From contig CAZNYC010000043.1 of assembly GCA_964577175.1 (NCBI GenBank), positions 1 to 29,228 on the forward strand: DNA of 29,228 nt. The letters are read 5' to 3'. Of this stretch, positions 1 through 7,639 are shown one piece after another; the first letter of the stretch is position 1; each line of letters starts with the position of its first letter. The DNA comes from BS750m-G62 sp964577175. GTDB taxonomy: Bacteria; Planctomycetota; Phycisphaerae; FEN-1346. The notes under the pieces are model-generated. The model was not told where the DNA came from. It was given only the letters and a program-made list of their open reading frames with translations, and ran no database searches. The translations under genes and the position numbers were made by a program.

Positions 1-2
1 GC

Positions 3-128
3 GACCCGCTCTGCATCCGGTGCATGGAGTGCACCCGGTGCGAGGCCATCGGCGTAGCGAGCGCCTTCGTCCGCGGGAAGAAGGACGAGGCCGACGAGGC
101 GGCCGATTCCGCCACCGAAACGGCGTAG
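3..128 (+). CDS. C-terminal fragment of a cysteine-cluster protein
   Basis: This is an open frame running in from the window edge and ending at TAG (126-128). It encodes 41 residues that begin DPLCIRCMECTRC and end in an acidic, Ala/Glu/Asp-rich tail. The four cysteines are spaced CxxCxxCxxC, which suggests an iron-sulfur or zinc site close to the C-terminus. The body of the protein lies outside the window, so the family cannot be named. It converges on selB, with about 100 bp between the two stop codons. The reading frame is supported by being open to the edge and by the ordered cysteine spacing, but the fragment is short. Confidence 0.55.
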   Translation, partial: DPLCIRCMECTRCEAIGVASAFVRGKKDEADEAADSATETA

Positions 129-143
129 TGCGGTGGCCCGTCT

Positions 144-227
144 TTCGAGCCGGCCGCGGAAGCGGCCGGTCAGTCTCGCAGGCCATGGCCGATGGAGATG
201 CCCGGCCGCTTCCGCGGCCGGCTCGAA
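144..227. repeat. Perfect 26-bp inverted repeat with nested hairpins
   Basis: The arms at 144-169 and 202-227 are exact reverse complements. Each arm is itself a hairpin: an 8-bp stem CCGGCCGC/GCGGCCGG with a GGAA (or TTCC) loop. The 32-bp centre contains the palindrome GGCCATGGCC (181-190). The element fills the gap between two convergent genes (stops at 126-128 and 232-234), a position suited to a bidirectional terminator or an extragenic palindrome. There is no T-run, so simple intrinsic termination is not shown. Confidence 0.8.
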
Positions 228-231
228 CGGC

Positions 232-2181
232 TCACCCCAGCCGCTTCTTCGCCTCGGCGCCCGGCGTCCGCCGGCTGCCCTGGCGCACCGTCAGGCGGAG
301 CGTGTCGAAGTAATCCAGCAGCGGGACGGCGAACTTGCGGCTGGTGCCGAGGGCGTCGCGGAACTCGACCGTCGAGAACCCGCCCGCCTCCGCGAAGAGG
401 GTCACCGCCACGTCCTTCGCCCGCTCGACCGCCGACGCGTGCATGACGAGGTCCTCGCCGACGGCGACGAGCGTCCCCTCGTCCACGAGCAGCCGCACGA
501 GCGTCGCGACGCCGTCCGCGTCCTCGCCGAGGTGGGCCGCCAGGTCCTCGACGGCGGGCGGCTCCAGGTTCGCCGCCTCGAACACCTCAGCGATGCGGCC
601 CTTGAGCGCTTCATCCGCCTCCGACAGCCGGGCCCCCTGCCCCGCCATCCCCAGGACCGCGCCGCGGCGCTCCAGGGTGCCGGCGGCGAGGAGGTCGTCG
701 CGCGCCGCGCGGAAGACGGCCCCGGGCACGTCGGCCGCGCGGGCCAGGTCGGCCTCCTCCATCCCCTGCCGCAGCGGATGGTCGGCGTGAAACGCCGCAA
801 GCGCCTCGGCGATGCGCTCGGCCGCCGCCTCGACCACGGCCCGATGCACGAGGCGGCCGCCGTCGGTCGGCCGCACGGTGCCGGCCTCGCCCAGGCGCGC
901 CAGCGCCTCGTCGACGGCGTCGGCCTGAAGGCCCGTCCGCTTGGCGAGTTCCTCGCGTGAGAGCGGCTCGCCGGCCTCCTGAAGGATGACGGCGGCCCAG
1001 GCGTCGGGCGAGTCGACGGCCTCGCGCCGGGCGGCGAGACGCTCCAGGGTCCACGGCCGCTGCCGACGCAGCCGCACGTCGCTCGTGCCGAGGATGCGGC
1101 CGCCGCCGAGGGTGGTCACCTGGCCGCCCGCCAGCCCCGCCACGGACCCGCGGACGATGAACCGGTCGCCCGGCGACACGGCCAGCGGGGCATCCAGCCG
1201 CAGTTGGACCGGCCGCGACTCGCCCGGCGCGACCGCCTTGCCCTCCAGGATGGCGACGTGGGCCATCGCCTCCGCCGTGCCGACGTGCACGTGCACCTCG
1301 GCGTAATCCTCCAGGGGCTGCGGCACGCGGGGGAGGACGTGCAGGTCGGCCTCGGCCATGGCGACGGCATCGAAGGCGTCGCCCTTGGTGAGCACCCGGC
1401 CGCGGTCGAGCGCGTCGGCCGGCAGGTCCGACAGGTTCACCGCGACGCACTCGCCCGCCCGGCCGACGTCGGCGTCCTCCCCGTACACCTGGAGGCCGCG
1501 CACCCGCCCCGCCTCGCCACCCGGCACGACGCGGAGACGATCGCCCAGGCGCACCTCGCCGCTCGAAGGGATGCCCGAGACGACCGTGCCGATGCCCTTC
1601 AGCGAAAACGTCCGCTCCACCCACACGCGGAACGCGCCCTGCGTTTCGTGCGGCTCGCACGCGCCGACGACGGCGTTCAGGGCCTTGAGAAGTGAGTCGA
1701 ACCCCTCGCCCGTGACGCTGGAGACCGGGCAGACGGGGGCCGCCGCCAGGAACGTGCCTTGAAGAAACTCGCGGACCTCCACCTCCACCAGGTCGCGGAG
1801 TTCGTCGTCCACCAGGTCGATTTTCGTCAGGGCCACCAGCCCCTTGTCGCACCCCATCAACGTGAGGATATCGAGATGTTCGCGCGTCTGCGGCATGACG
1901 CCGTCGTCGGCCGCGATGATGAAGATGACCACGTCCACGCCGTGCGCGCCGGCGACCATGTTGCGGATGAAGTCGACGTGGCCGGGCACGTCCACGATGC
2001 CGACGATGCGCTCGTCGGCCATGCGGCACGGGGCGAAGCCGAGTTCGATCGTCAACTGGCGATCCTTCTCGGCCTTGAGGCGGTCGGTCTCGCAGCCGGT
2101 CAGCATCTTGACGAGGGCGGTCTTGCCGTGGTCCACGTGCCCCGCCGTGCCGAGCGTGATGTTGACGTGTTCGTTTGGCAT
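232..2181 (-). CDS. selB: Selenocysteine-specific elongation factor SelB
   Basis: This 649-residue GTPase would deliver selenocysteinyl-tRNA to UGA codons followed by a SECIS hairpin. Translation-factor motifs are clear: G1 GHVDHGKT at residues 14-21, a switch region with DRQLTIELGFA near 40-50, G3 DVPGH at 64-68 and G4 TKID at 119-122. Beta-barrel domains follow, then a long C-terminal half that fits the winged-helix array of domain IV, which binds SECIS in known SelB. The length is close to that of characterised bacterial SelB. I chose the ATG at 2181 (MPNEHVNITLG) because the G domain begins immediately after it; the longer open frame upstream reads through repeats. No strong Shine-Dalgarno site precedes it. 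It lies downstream of selA on the same strand, the usual pairing. Confidence 0.95.
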   Translation of the reverse strand: MPNEHVNITLGTAGHVDHGKTALVKMLTGCETDRLKAEKDRQLTIELGFAPCRMADERIVGIVDVPGHVDFIRNMVAGAHGVDVVIFIIAADDGVMPQTREHLDILTLMGCDKGLVALTKIDLVDDELRDLVEVEVREFLQGTFLAAAPVCPVSSVTGEGFDSLLKALNAVVGACEPHETQGAFRVWVERTFSLKGIGTVVSGIPSSGEVRLGDRLRVVPGGEAGRVRGLQVYGEDADVGRAGECVAVNLSDLPADALDRGRVLTKGDAFDAVAMAEADLHVLPRVPQPLEDYAEVHVHVGTAEAMAHVAILEGKAVAPGESRPVQLRLDAPLAVSPGDRFIVRGSVAGLAGGQVTTLGGGRILGTSDVRLRRQRPWTLERLAARREAVDSPDAWAAVILQEAGEPLSREELAKRTGLQADAVDEALARLGEAGTVRPTDGGRLVHRAVVEAAAERIAEALAAFHADHPLRQGMEEADLARAADVPGAVFRAARDDLLAAGTLERRGAVLGMAGQGARLSEADEALKGRIAEVFEAANLEPPAVEDLAAHLGEDADGVATLVRLLVDEGTLVAVGEDLVMHASAVERAKDVAVTLFAEAGGFSTVEFRDALGTSRKFAVPLLDYFDTLRLTVRQGSRRTPGAEAKKRLG

Positions 2182-2196
2182 GGACTTATGATTCCC

Positions 2197-2225
2197 AAGC
2201 GGCGGGTCTCCCGGGTTCGCCGCGC
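2197..2225. repeat. Degenerate copy of the 28-bp palindrome (family 1)
   Basis: The left half GCGGCGGGTCTCC and the right end GCCGCGC match the family-1 palindrome seen at 2406 and 2456, with a changed centre one base longer. It lies just upstream of the selB start, within the probable mRNA leader, where it could affect initiation. Support is weaker than for the perfect copies. Confidence 0.5.
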
Positions 2226-2228
2226 CAC

Positions 2229-2298
2229 GTGTGGCCCGGTTGGCTTGTCCAACCGGGTCGGTATGCCTTCCCGGCCGGCCAAGCCGGGTGGGCCACAC
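2229..2298. repeat. Double-hairpin element (family 2)
   Basis: Outer arms GTGTGGCCC (2229-2237) and GGGCCACAC (2290-2298) form a perfect inverted repeat. Nested inside is a perfect 9-bp hairpin, CCCGGTTGG / CCAACCGGG (2235-2243 and 2249-2257), around a CTTGT loop. A second, imperfect CCCGGC/GCCGGG hairpin lies near 2270-2286. The same architecture recurs at 16081-16150, with a different stem sequence but the same CTTGT loop. A further perfect 9-bp hairpin, CGGTGGCCC / GGGCCACCG with a GGGA loop, follows at 2325-2346. Confidence 0.75.
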
Positions 2299-2405
2299 AC
2301 GGCAACAACCTTCGCGTTTCGGCCCGGTGGCCCGGGAGGGCCACCGCGCGGGATTCATGCTTTCGCAGCATCGCGACAGCATGCCACCCGCCAAGTACAC
2401 ATTTT

Positions 2406-2483
2406 GCGCGGTGGGTCTCCGCACCCACCGCGCTCGAAATGCCTTTTCAAGGTCTGCGCGGCGGGTACGGAGACCCGCCGCGC
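2406..2483. repeat. Paired 28-bp palindromes, 50-bp phase (family 1)
   Basis: Two 28-bp palindromes lie at 2406-2433 (GCGCGGTGGGT...ACCCACCGCGC) and 2456-2483 (GCGCGGCGGGT...ACCCGCCGCGC), starting exactly 50 bp apart with a 22-nt spacer. The pair recurs in reverse orientation at 19091-19168. A 20-nt tail, GTTAGCGTTGTAGTGCTATT, runs from 2488 into the end of selA and contains the complement of its TAG stop codon. As the first structure after selA it may act on 3' ends, like extragenic palindromes in other bacteria. Confidence 0.85.
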
Positions 2484-2502
2484 ACAAGTTAGCGTTGTAG
2501 TG

Positions 2503-3915
2503 CTATTCGCCTTCGCTGCCGAGGGCCGCGACGAGGGCCTCGACGACCACGTCGTCCTCGCCGTCCTGGAGCGTCCGCGGGTCCACAAGAACCCGCCCGT
2601 CCTTGATCCGCGTGAAGACGGGTGGCGAGCCCAGCCGCAGACGCCGGGCCAGGTCGTCGGCCGAACCCTCCGTCGGGGCGACCGCCACCACGCGCGTCGG
2701 AATGTCGTGCGTCGGCAGCGAGCCGCTGCCCATCTGCGAGAAGCCGTCCGCCACCCCCACGTGGGCCGCGTCCGTCCGGCCGGCGACGGCCTCGGCGATG
2801 CGGCGAGCCGCGGCGCCGAGCGACTCGATGTCACGCAGCAGCATGCGGTTGGTCGGCACCTCGCGAAGGGCCGTCTCCTCATCCAGGAACAGCGTGAGGG
2901 TGGCCTCCAGGGCCGCCAAGGTGAGTTTGCCGACGCGGACGGCCCGGGCCAGCGGGCTGGCGCGGATGGCGTCAACCCACTTGCGCCGGCCGAGGATAAT
3001 GCCCCCCTGGCTCGCCCCGATGAGTTTGTCGGCCGAAGAGGTCACGAGGTCCGCCCCGTCGCGGACGGACTCCGGCAGCGTCGGCTCCTTCGGATACCCG
3101 TATTTCGCGAGGTCGATGAGCGGCCCCGCGCCCAGATCGTCGATGAGCACGAGGCCGTGGCGGTCGGCGATCTCGCGGAGCGTCGCCAGCGGCACCTCCT
3201 CCGTGAACCCGTAGATCTTGTAGTTGCTCGGATGGACGCGGAGGATGGCGGCCGTCTCCTCGGTCACAGCCGTTTCGTAATCGCGCGGGTGCGTCTTGTT
3301 GGTGGTGCCGACCTCGACCATGCGGGCCCCGCTGGCGGCCATGACGTCCGGCAGGCGGTACGAGCCGCCGATCTCCACCAGTTGACCGCGCGAGACGATC
3401 ACCTCTTTGCCCCCGCCGGCCACGGCGCTGAGGACGATGAGCGTGGCGGCGGCGTTGTTGTTGACGACGGTGGCGGCCTCGGCGCCCGTGAGGCGGCAGA
3501 GGAGGTCCTCGATCCGCCGGTCGCGGCGCGAGCGCCGGCCGGTCTCCGGGTCCGCCTGGAGGAGGGAGTAGCCGGCGAGTTCGTCGGCCATCTGGCCGCG
3601 GGCCTTCTCCGGCAGCACCGCCCGCCCGAGGGCCGTGTGCAGGATGATGCCGGTGGCGTTCACGACCTTCCGGTAATGGGGCCGCGCCAGGTCGCGAAGG
3701 CGCCGGCGGGCGTCGGCGAGGATGGCCGACCGCAGGCCCTCCTCGGACACCGCAGCCTCGGCCCCCGCCAGGAGCCGCCCGCGCGCCGCATCGACGGCCT
3801 GGCGGACGGCGTCGACGACGACCTGCCGGGGGGCGGCGAGCGGTTCGGACGCCAGCGCCTCCAGGAGGCTGTCCACGCCGGGGATCTTGCGAAGCAGGTC
3901 CTTGGCCGAGGGCAT
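2503..3915 (-). CDS. selA: L-seryl-tRNA(Sec) selenium transferase SelA
   Basis: This PLP enzyme of 470 residues would convert seryl-tRNA(Sec) to selenocysteinyl-tRNA(Sec) in the cytoplasm using selenophosphate. The PLP-binding signature SSADKLIGASQGG places the Schiff-base lysine at residue 297, close to the position in the E. coli enzyme. VNNNAAATLI (151-160), GGSYRLPDVM (183-192) and LIDDLGAG (257-264) are further family motifs. The length matches the bacterial family. The ATG at 3915 (MPSAKDLLRKIPGVDSLLEAL) is preceded by an AAAGGAA site (3921-3927) five bases upstream; the longer open frame before it looks non-coding. The TAG stop lies at the edge of an intergenic repeat tail that recurs at 16028-16051. 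selB follows on the same strand after about 320 bp of palindromes. Confidence 0.95.
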   Translation of the reverse strand: MPSAKDLLRKIPGVDSLLEALASEPLAAPRQVVVDAVRQAVDAARGRLLAGAEAAVSEEGLRSAILADARRRLRDLARPHYRKVVNATGIILHTALGRAVLPEKARGQMADELAGYSLLQADPETGRRSRRDRRIEDLLCRLTGAEAATVVNNNAAATLIVLSAVAGGGKEVIVSRGQLVEIGGSYRLPDVMAASGARMVEVGTTNKTHPRDYETAVTEETAAILRVHPSNYKIYGFTEEVPLATLREIADRHGLVLIDDLGAGPLIDLAKYGYPKEPTLPESVRDGADLVTSSADKLIGASQGGIILGRRKWVDAIRASPLARAVRVGKLTLAALEATLTLFLDEETALREVPTNRMLLRDIESLGAAARRIAEAVAGRTDAAHVGVADGFSQMGSGSLPTHDIPTRVVAVAPTEGSADDLARRLRLGSPPVFTRIKDGRVLVDPRTLQDGEDDVVVEALVAALGSEGE

Positions 3916-3929
3916 GGCGTTTCCTTTCG

Positions 3930-4340
3930 TAGCGGGCGGCGAGGGGCCGCGGCCGGGCACCGCCTCGCGCGGCACCATTGTAATGGCCGGCGGGGACGAT
4001 GCCAAGCCACAGCGCCACATGACACGCAGGCGAGCGCCGCCTTCAGCCGCCGGAGGCGGCGGGGTGCTGCCGTCCCCACGGGCACACCCTGGGAGAGATG
4101 CCATCTCCCCCAGACCCCCTCGGCCCCTGCCCAACGCAGGAGGGGAGATCCCCCATCGAAGGGGCTTTCAAGCCCCTGGAGCCCCCTGTTGCGTTTCAAG
4201 GTGGAATCCGCGTGGTCCAAGGTCAAACTGATCCTTCGTGCTCTGGCCGCTCGCACGTTCGAGGGGCTTATCTCGGCCATCGGGACGGCCCTGGATCAGG
4301 TCCCGATGCCCGACCTGCTCGGCAGGTTCCCCTGCTGCGG
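3930..4340. other. Non-coding gap with several hairpins
   Basis: No credible gene is seen on either strand between selA and 4340. The stretch holds separate hairpins: AGGGGCTT / AAGCCCCT (4160-4177), a 9-bp stem CATCGGGAC / GTCCCGATG (4278-4308) and ACCTGC / GCAGGT (4313-4327). No tRNA(Sec) or other RNA gene could be recognised. It probably also holds the selA promoter, but I could not place one convincingly. Confidence 0.4.
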
Positions 4341-4379
4341 ATATACGACATGATTTACGAAAACCGCTCTCAACGGCAC

Positions 4380-4610
4380 TTTGTCATTTGTCATTGGTCA
4401 TTTGTCACCGGTCATCTGCTCGCCGTTTCGGTTGCCGTTGTCGTTCTTCGAGTGCGGTGGCCTGCCGCCGCTTTGCCGTTTGCAGTTGTCGTTTCCCTGG
4501 TTCACCGCCGTTGCTGTTTGCCGTCTTTGCGGCTTGGCGTCTTTGCGTGAGGCCGCCGTTGCCGTTGTCGTTGCTGTTCATCGTTGTCTGTTGCCTGCCG
4601 TTTCCGCATT
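4380..4610. repeat. Degenerate short-repeat region
   Basis: Five tandem heptamers start at 4380: TTTGTCA, TTTGTCA, TTGGTCA, TTTGTCA, CCGGTCA. An exact 15-mer GTTGCCGTTGTCGTT occurs at 4431-4445 and again at 4558-4572, the latter continuing as GTTGCC-like hexamers. GTCTTTGCG occurs at 4523-4531 and 4539-4547, a 16-bp period. The tract is visibly T-rich and less GC-rich than the genes around it. Similar TTTGTCA and CTTTGCG motifs occur between genes in other bacteria, which suggests spread or slippage. Confidence 0.7.
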
Positions 4611-4615
4611 CGGCG

Positions 4616-4644
4616 TTCCACGTTCTGCGTGCGCACGCTATACT
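4616..4644 (+). promoter_or_regulatory. Sigma-70-like promoter for the phospholipase D gene
   Basis: A TTCCAC -35-like box (4616-4621) lies 17 bp before TATACT (4639-4644), which matches five of six -10 consensus bases. The predicted start near 4651 gives a leader of about 23 nt. That leader contains GGAG at 4662-4665, eight bases before the ATG at 4674. Confidence 0.5.
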
Positions 4645-4673
4645 GCACACACCGCACCTGTGGAGAGCAACGC

Positions 4674-6134
4674 ATGCCCTCGTGGACGCTCGTGCTGACG
4701 GTGCTGGAGTGGCTCATCCGTATCGGAATGGTGCCGCTCGTGGTCTGGCGGAAGCAGAAACCGTCGGTGTGCACGGCGTGGCTTCTGCTCGTCTTCTTCC
4801 AGCCCTGGATCGGGCTGGCGCTGTACCTGCTCATCGGCGAGAACCGGCTGGGGCGGCGGCGGGCGGTCAAGCGCCTGCGGCGGCTTGGCGCCTTCGATGA
4901 GGCCCGCGAGCCCCATCCGTCCGTCTCGGCGGAACGCGACGCGGGCTCGCCCGGTGAAGACGAGAGCGGCCCGTCGCCCCCCTCGGCAATCCGCATGCTC
5001 GCCCCCTTTGCCGAGGAGATCGGCGGCTTCAAGCCGAGCCGCGGCAACGAACTCGCGCTGCTGGCCGATACCGAGGACACCGTGGACCGTCTCGTCGCGG
5101 ACATCGCCGACGCCCGGCACCACGTTCACCTTCTGTTCTACATCTTCCGAAACGATGACGTGGGCCGGCGGGTGGGCGAGGCCCTGAAGGAGGCCGCCGG
5201 CCGCGGCGTCGAGTGCCGGGTGCTCGCCGACTCGGTCGGCTCGTGGTGGTTCTTCGGAAACCTCGGCCGGGACCTCCAAGCGGGAGGCGTCAAAGTGGCC
5301 GAGGCGCTGCCCGCGAACCCCATCCGCCGGCGGTTCGAGCGGCTCGACCTGCGGAACCACCGCAAACTCGCCGTCGTCGACGGCCGCGTCGCCTACACGG
5401 GCTCGCAGAACCTCGTGGAACCCTCGTTCGGCCCCCGCCGGGCCGGCGCCTGGGACGACGTCATGGCCCGCGTCACCGGGCCGCTGGTGCGGCAGTTGCA
5501 GGTGGTGTTCCTGGAGGACTGGTGCCACGAGACGGGCGACCTCGTAGCGGGCGAGGCGTACTTCCCGCACCCCGAACCGGCCGGGCAGGCCACCGTCCAG
5601 CCGGTGCCGACGGGCCCCGGCGGGTCGGCCGAGCGGTTCAAGGACCTGTTGATCGAGGCGGTGCACCTGGCGCGGCGGGAGGTCGTCCTCACCTCCCCGT
5701 ACTTCGTGCCCGACGAAACGATGAGCCTGGCCCTGCGGCTGGCGGCGAACCGCGGCGTGGGCCTCACGCTGATCGTGCCCGAGCGGAGCGACTCGCGCCT
5801 CGTCGACGCCGCCGGCAAGGCCTACTGCGAGCACCTCGCCCGCGAAGGGGCCGACGTGTACCTCTACCGCGACGGCATGCTCCACACGAAGGCCCTAACG
5901 GTGGACGATACGGTCGCCCTGTTCGGCAGTGCGAATTTCGACGTCCGCTCGTTCCAACTCAACTTCGAACTCACCCTGCTCCTGTACGGGTCGGAGGCCG
6001 TGTCGGCCCTGCGGCAGATCCAGCGACGGTACCAGGAGCAGGCCGACCGGACGGATTTAGCGTACTGGGACGGCCGCGGCCGCCTGCGCCGGACGGCCAG
6101 TTACGCCGCGAAACTGGCCAGCCCGCTGCTGTAA
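4674..6134 (+). CDS. cls: Cardiolipin synthase-like phospholipase D protein
   Basis: This 486-residue membrane protein probably joins phosphatidylglycerol molecules into cardiolipin in the inner membrane. Two hydrophobic segments open it (about residues 5-24 and 32-54), as in ClsA. Two HKD motifs follow, HRKLAVVD (H229, K231, D236) and HTKALTVD (H404, K406, D411), each followed by the usual TGSQN or GSANFD turn. An Arg-rich stretch and an acidic, Pro/Ser-rich linker (about 60-105) separate the membrane part from the catalytic part. The ATG at 4674 has a GGAG site and a good upstream promoter. The gene stands alone and converges on the DUF1080 gene. A different phospholipase D-family transferase cannot be excluded. 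Confidence 0.9.
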   Translation: MPSWTLVLTVLEWLIRIGMVPLVVWRKQKPSVCTAWLLLVFFQPWIGLALYLLIGENRLGRRRAVKRLRRLGAFDEAREPHPSVSAERDAGSPGEDESGPSPPSAIRMLAPFAEEIGGFKPSRGNELALLADTEDTVDRLVADIADARHHVHLLFYIFRNDDVGRRVGEALKEAAGRGVECRVLADSVGSWWFFGNLGRDLQAGGVKVAEALPANPIRRRFERLDLRNHRKLAVVDGRVAYTGSQNLVEPSFGPRRAGAWDDVMARVTGPLVRQLQVVFLEDWCHETGDLVAGEAYFPHPEPAGQATVQPVPTGPGGSAERFKDLLIEAVHLARREVVLTSPYFVPDETMSLALRLAANRGVGLTLIVPERSDSRLVDAAGKAYCEHLAREGADVYLYRDGMLHTKALTVDDTVALFGSANFDVRSFQLNFELTLLLYGSEAVSALRQIQRRYQEQADRTDLAYWDGRGRLRRTASYAAKLASPLL

Positions 6135-6205
6135 GACGAGTAGGCCGCGTCCCTCGCGGCGAGCCGGAGCCTGCCCCCAAATGTCCTGCGGCCCGGCCGG
6201 GAGAT

Positions 6206-6235
6206 GTGTGGCCCGGCCGGCTTTGCCCGGACGGG
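6206..6235. repeat. Family-2 hairpin copy
   Basis: GTGTGGCCCGG leads into a 9-bp stem, CCCGGCCGG / CCGGACGGG, with one mismatch around a CTTTGC loop. The upstream block is shared with the copy at 2229. It lies 71 bp past the cardiolipin synthase stop codon. Confidence 0.6.
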
Positions 6236-6239
6236 AATG

Positions 6240-6267
6240 GCGCGGCGGGTGCGGCGACCCGCCGCGC
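6240..6267. repeat. 28-bp palindrome (family 1)
   Basis: GCGCGGCGGGT...ACCCGCCGCGC is a palindrome with a short unpaired centre, of the same family as the copies at 2456 and 11742. It lies between two convergent genes, 51 bp beyond the DUF1080 stop codon on the minus strand, directly after a family-2 hairpin. Confidence 0.8.
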
Positions 6268-6318
6268 TTGCGTTTGCCCGGACCTCGAACCCTCTGTCCC
6301 TTCGTCCCCCCGTCCCTG

Positions 6319-7611
6319 TCAGTCGAGCGGTTCCAGGTACACGTTGCGGAACTCGATGGGGCTGCCCTCGCTCTGGAGGCAGATCGGGCCGCTGGAGGGC
6401 GTCGCCTCCGTCCCCTCGTTCTGGAGGAGGCCGTTGACGGTCAGCCGGACCGTGCCGCCGTCGCAGACGATGTCGTAGGTGTTCCACTCGCCGACGGGTT
6501 TCTCGTTCGACTCGTGCTGCTTCTTGGCGTTGGCGTACTGCTTCGGGCCGATCTGCTTGCCGTCCACCTTGATCGTCGAATGGCTGAGGAGCCAGAAGTC
6601 GCCGGCGTTCTCGTGCATGAGTTGGGCCTCGACGCACGTGGGCCAGGTCTTGTCGATGCCCTGCTTGTGCAGCAGGACGCCGCTGTTGGTCGGCTTATCG
6701 ACCCATCGCCATTCCAGGTGCAGTTTGTAGTTCGCGTAATGCTCCTGCGTGCGGATGTAGCCGTTCGGCTTGCCCGTGCAGTGGATCACACCGTCCTTCA
6801 CGCTCCAGACCTTGTCCACCGTCCACTGGCCGTCCTCACCCTTCTTATCGTTCGGGCTGAAGCGGATCCATCCGTCCAGGTCCTTGCCGTTGAAGAGGAC
6901 GATTCTCTTCTTCGGCGTAACGGGCCACGGCTTGTTCTCTTCGGAGGCCGGGGCGAGGGTGATGTTGCGGAACTCGATGGGCCGGCCCTCGCTCTGGAGG
7001 CAGATGTGCCCGGCCGTGATGGCGCAGCCGGAGGCCTCGTTCATCAGGTGACCGTTGACGTACGGCCGGACGGTATCGCCGACGGCCCAGACCTCGTACA
7101 CGTTCCACTCGCCGGGTTCCTTCTCGTGGTGCTCGCCGTACTTGATGACCCGCCGGCCGCGCACGCGGTGCCCGCCCGCCTTGTGCTCGTTGAACGCGAA
7201 GCCGCCGATCTCGAAGAAGTCGCCCTGATTCTTATACATGCCCTGGCATTCGAGGCTCTTGGGCCAGACCTTGTCCTCGCCGGTCATGTGGACGAGCACG
7301 CCGTTGTTGCCCGGCTGCCCGGCCCAGCGGTACTCCATGCGGAAGTGGTAGTTCTTGTACGCCTTCTCGGTGCGGATGTAGCCGGCGGGCTTGCCCGTGC
7401 AGTGCAGGACGCCGCCGGGCTTGACCGTCCACGTGTCATCCGGGTCACCCTGGCCGCCGCGGAGGATGCGGACCCAGCCGTCGAACGTCTTGCCGTCGAA
7501 GAGGGTGATCGTCTCGCCGGGTTCGACGGCCTTCTCTTCGGCGGCCGGGGCAGCGCTGGTCGCCAGCGCCGCTGCCACGGCCGCGAGAACAAGCAGGGAT
7601 GCGTGCTTCAT
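6319..7611 (-). CDS. Secreted protein with two DUF1080 domains
   Basis: This 430-residue protein has a signal peptide (MKHASLLVLAAVAAALATSA, cleavage probably near residue 23) and two DUF1080 (PF06439) copies, about 34-220 and 235-430. The copies share the pattern LF(D/N)GK-x2-DGW, LHCTGKP or IHCTGKP, GYIRT, N(N/S)GVL(V/L)H and CLQSEG, ending in IEFRN. DUF1080 proteins have concanavalin-like folds, and some characterised members cleave 3-keto-glycosides. The partner in that chemistry is often a Gfo/Idh/MocA oxidase, and one starts about 500 bp away on the other strand. The ATG at 7611 has a strong AAGGAG site (7619-7624). The substrate is not predictable. The copies have diverged, so one may be only a binding module. 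Confidence 0.88.
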   Translation of the reverse strand: MKHASLLVLAAVAAALATSAAPAAEEKAVEPGETITLFDGKTFDGWVRILRGGQGDPDDTWTVKPGGVLHCTGKPAGYIRTEKAYKNYHFRMEYRWAGQPGNNGVLVHMTGEDKVWPKSLECQGMYKNQGDFFEIGGFAFNEHKAGGHRVRGRRVIKYGEHHEKEPGEWNVYEVWAVGDTVRPYVNGHLMNEASGCAITAGHICLQSEGRPIEFRNITLAPASEENKPWPVTPKKRIVLFNGKDLDGWIRFSPNDKKGEDGQWTVDKVWSVKDGVIHCTGKPNGYIRTQEHYANYKLHLEWRWVDKPTNSGVLLHKQGIDKTWPTCVEAQLMHENAGDFWLLSHSTIKVDGKQIGPKQYANAKKQHESNEKPVGEWNTYDIVCDGGTVRLTVNGLLQNEGTEATPSSGPICLQSEGSPIEFRNVYLEPLD

Positions 7612-7639
7612 CGTCGGTCTCCTTTTGGAATGGGATTCT

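Noticed and set aside
2406..2483. Short CRISPR array
   Set aside because: Only two palindromic units with one spacer, and the spacer is itself conserved at a second locus, unlike CRISPR spacers.
3930..4340. tRNA(Sec) gene near selA
   Set aside because: No T-arm GGTTCRA motif with matching long acceptor and variable arms was found on either strand.
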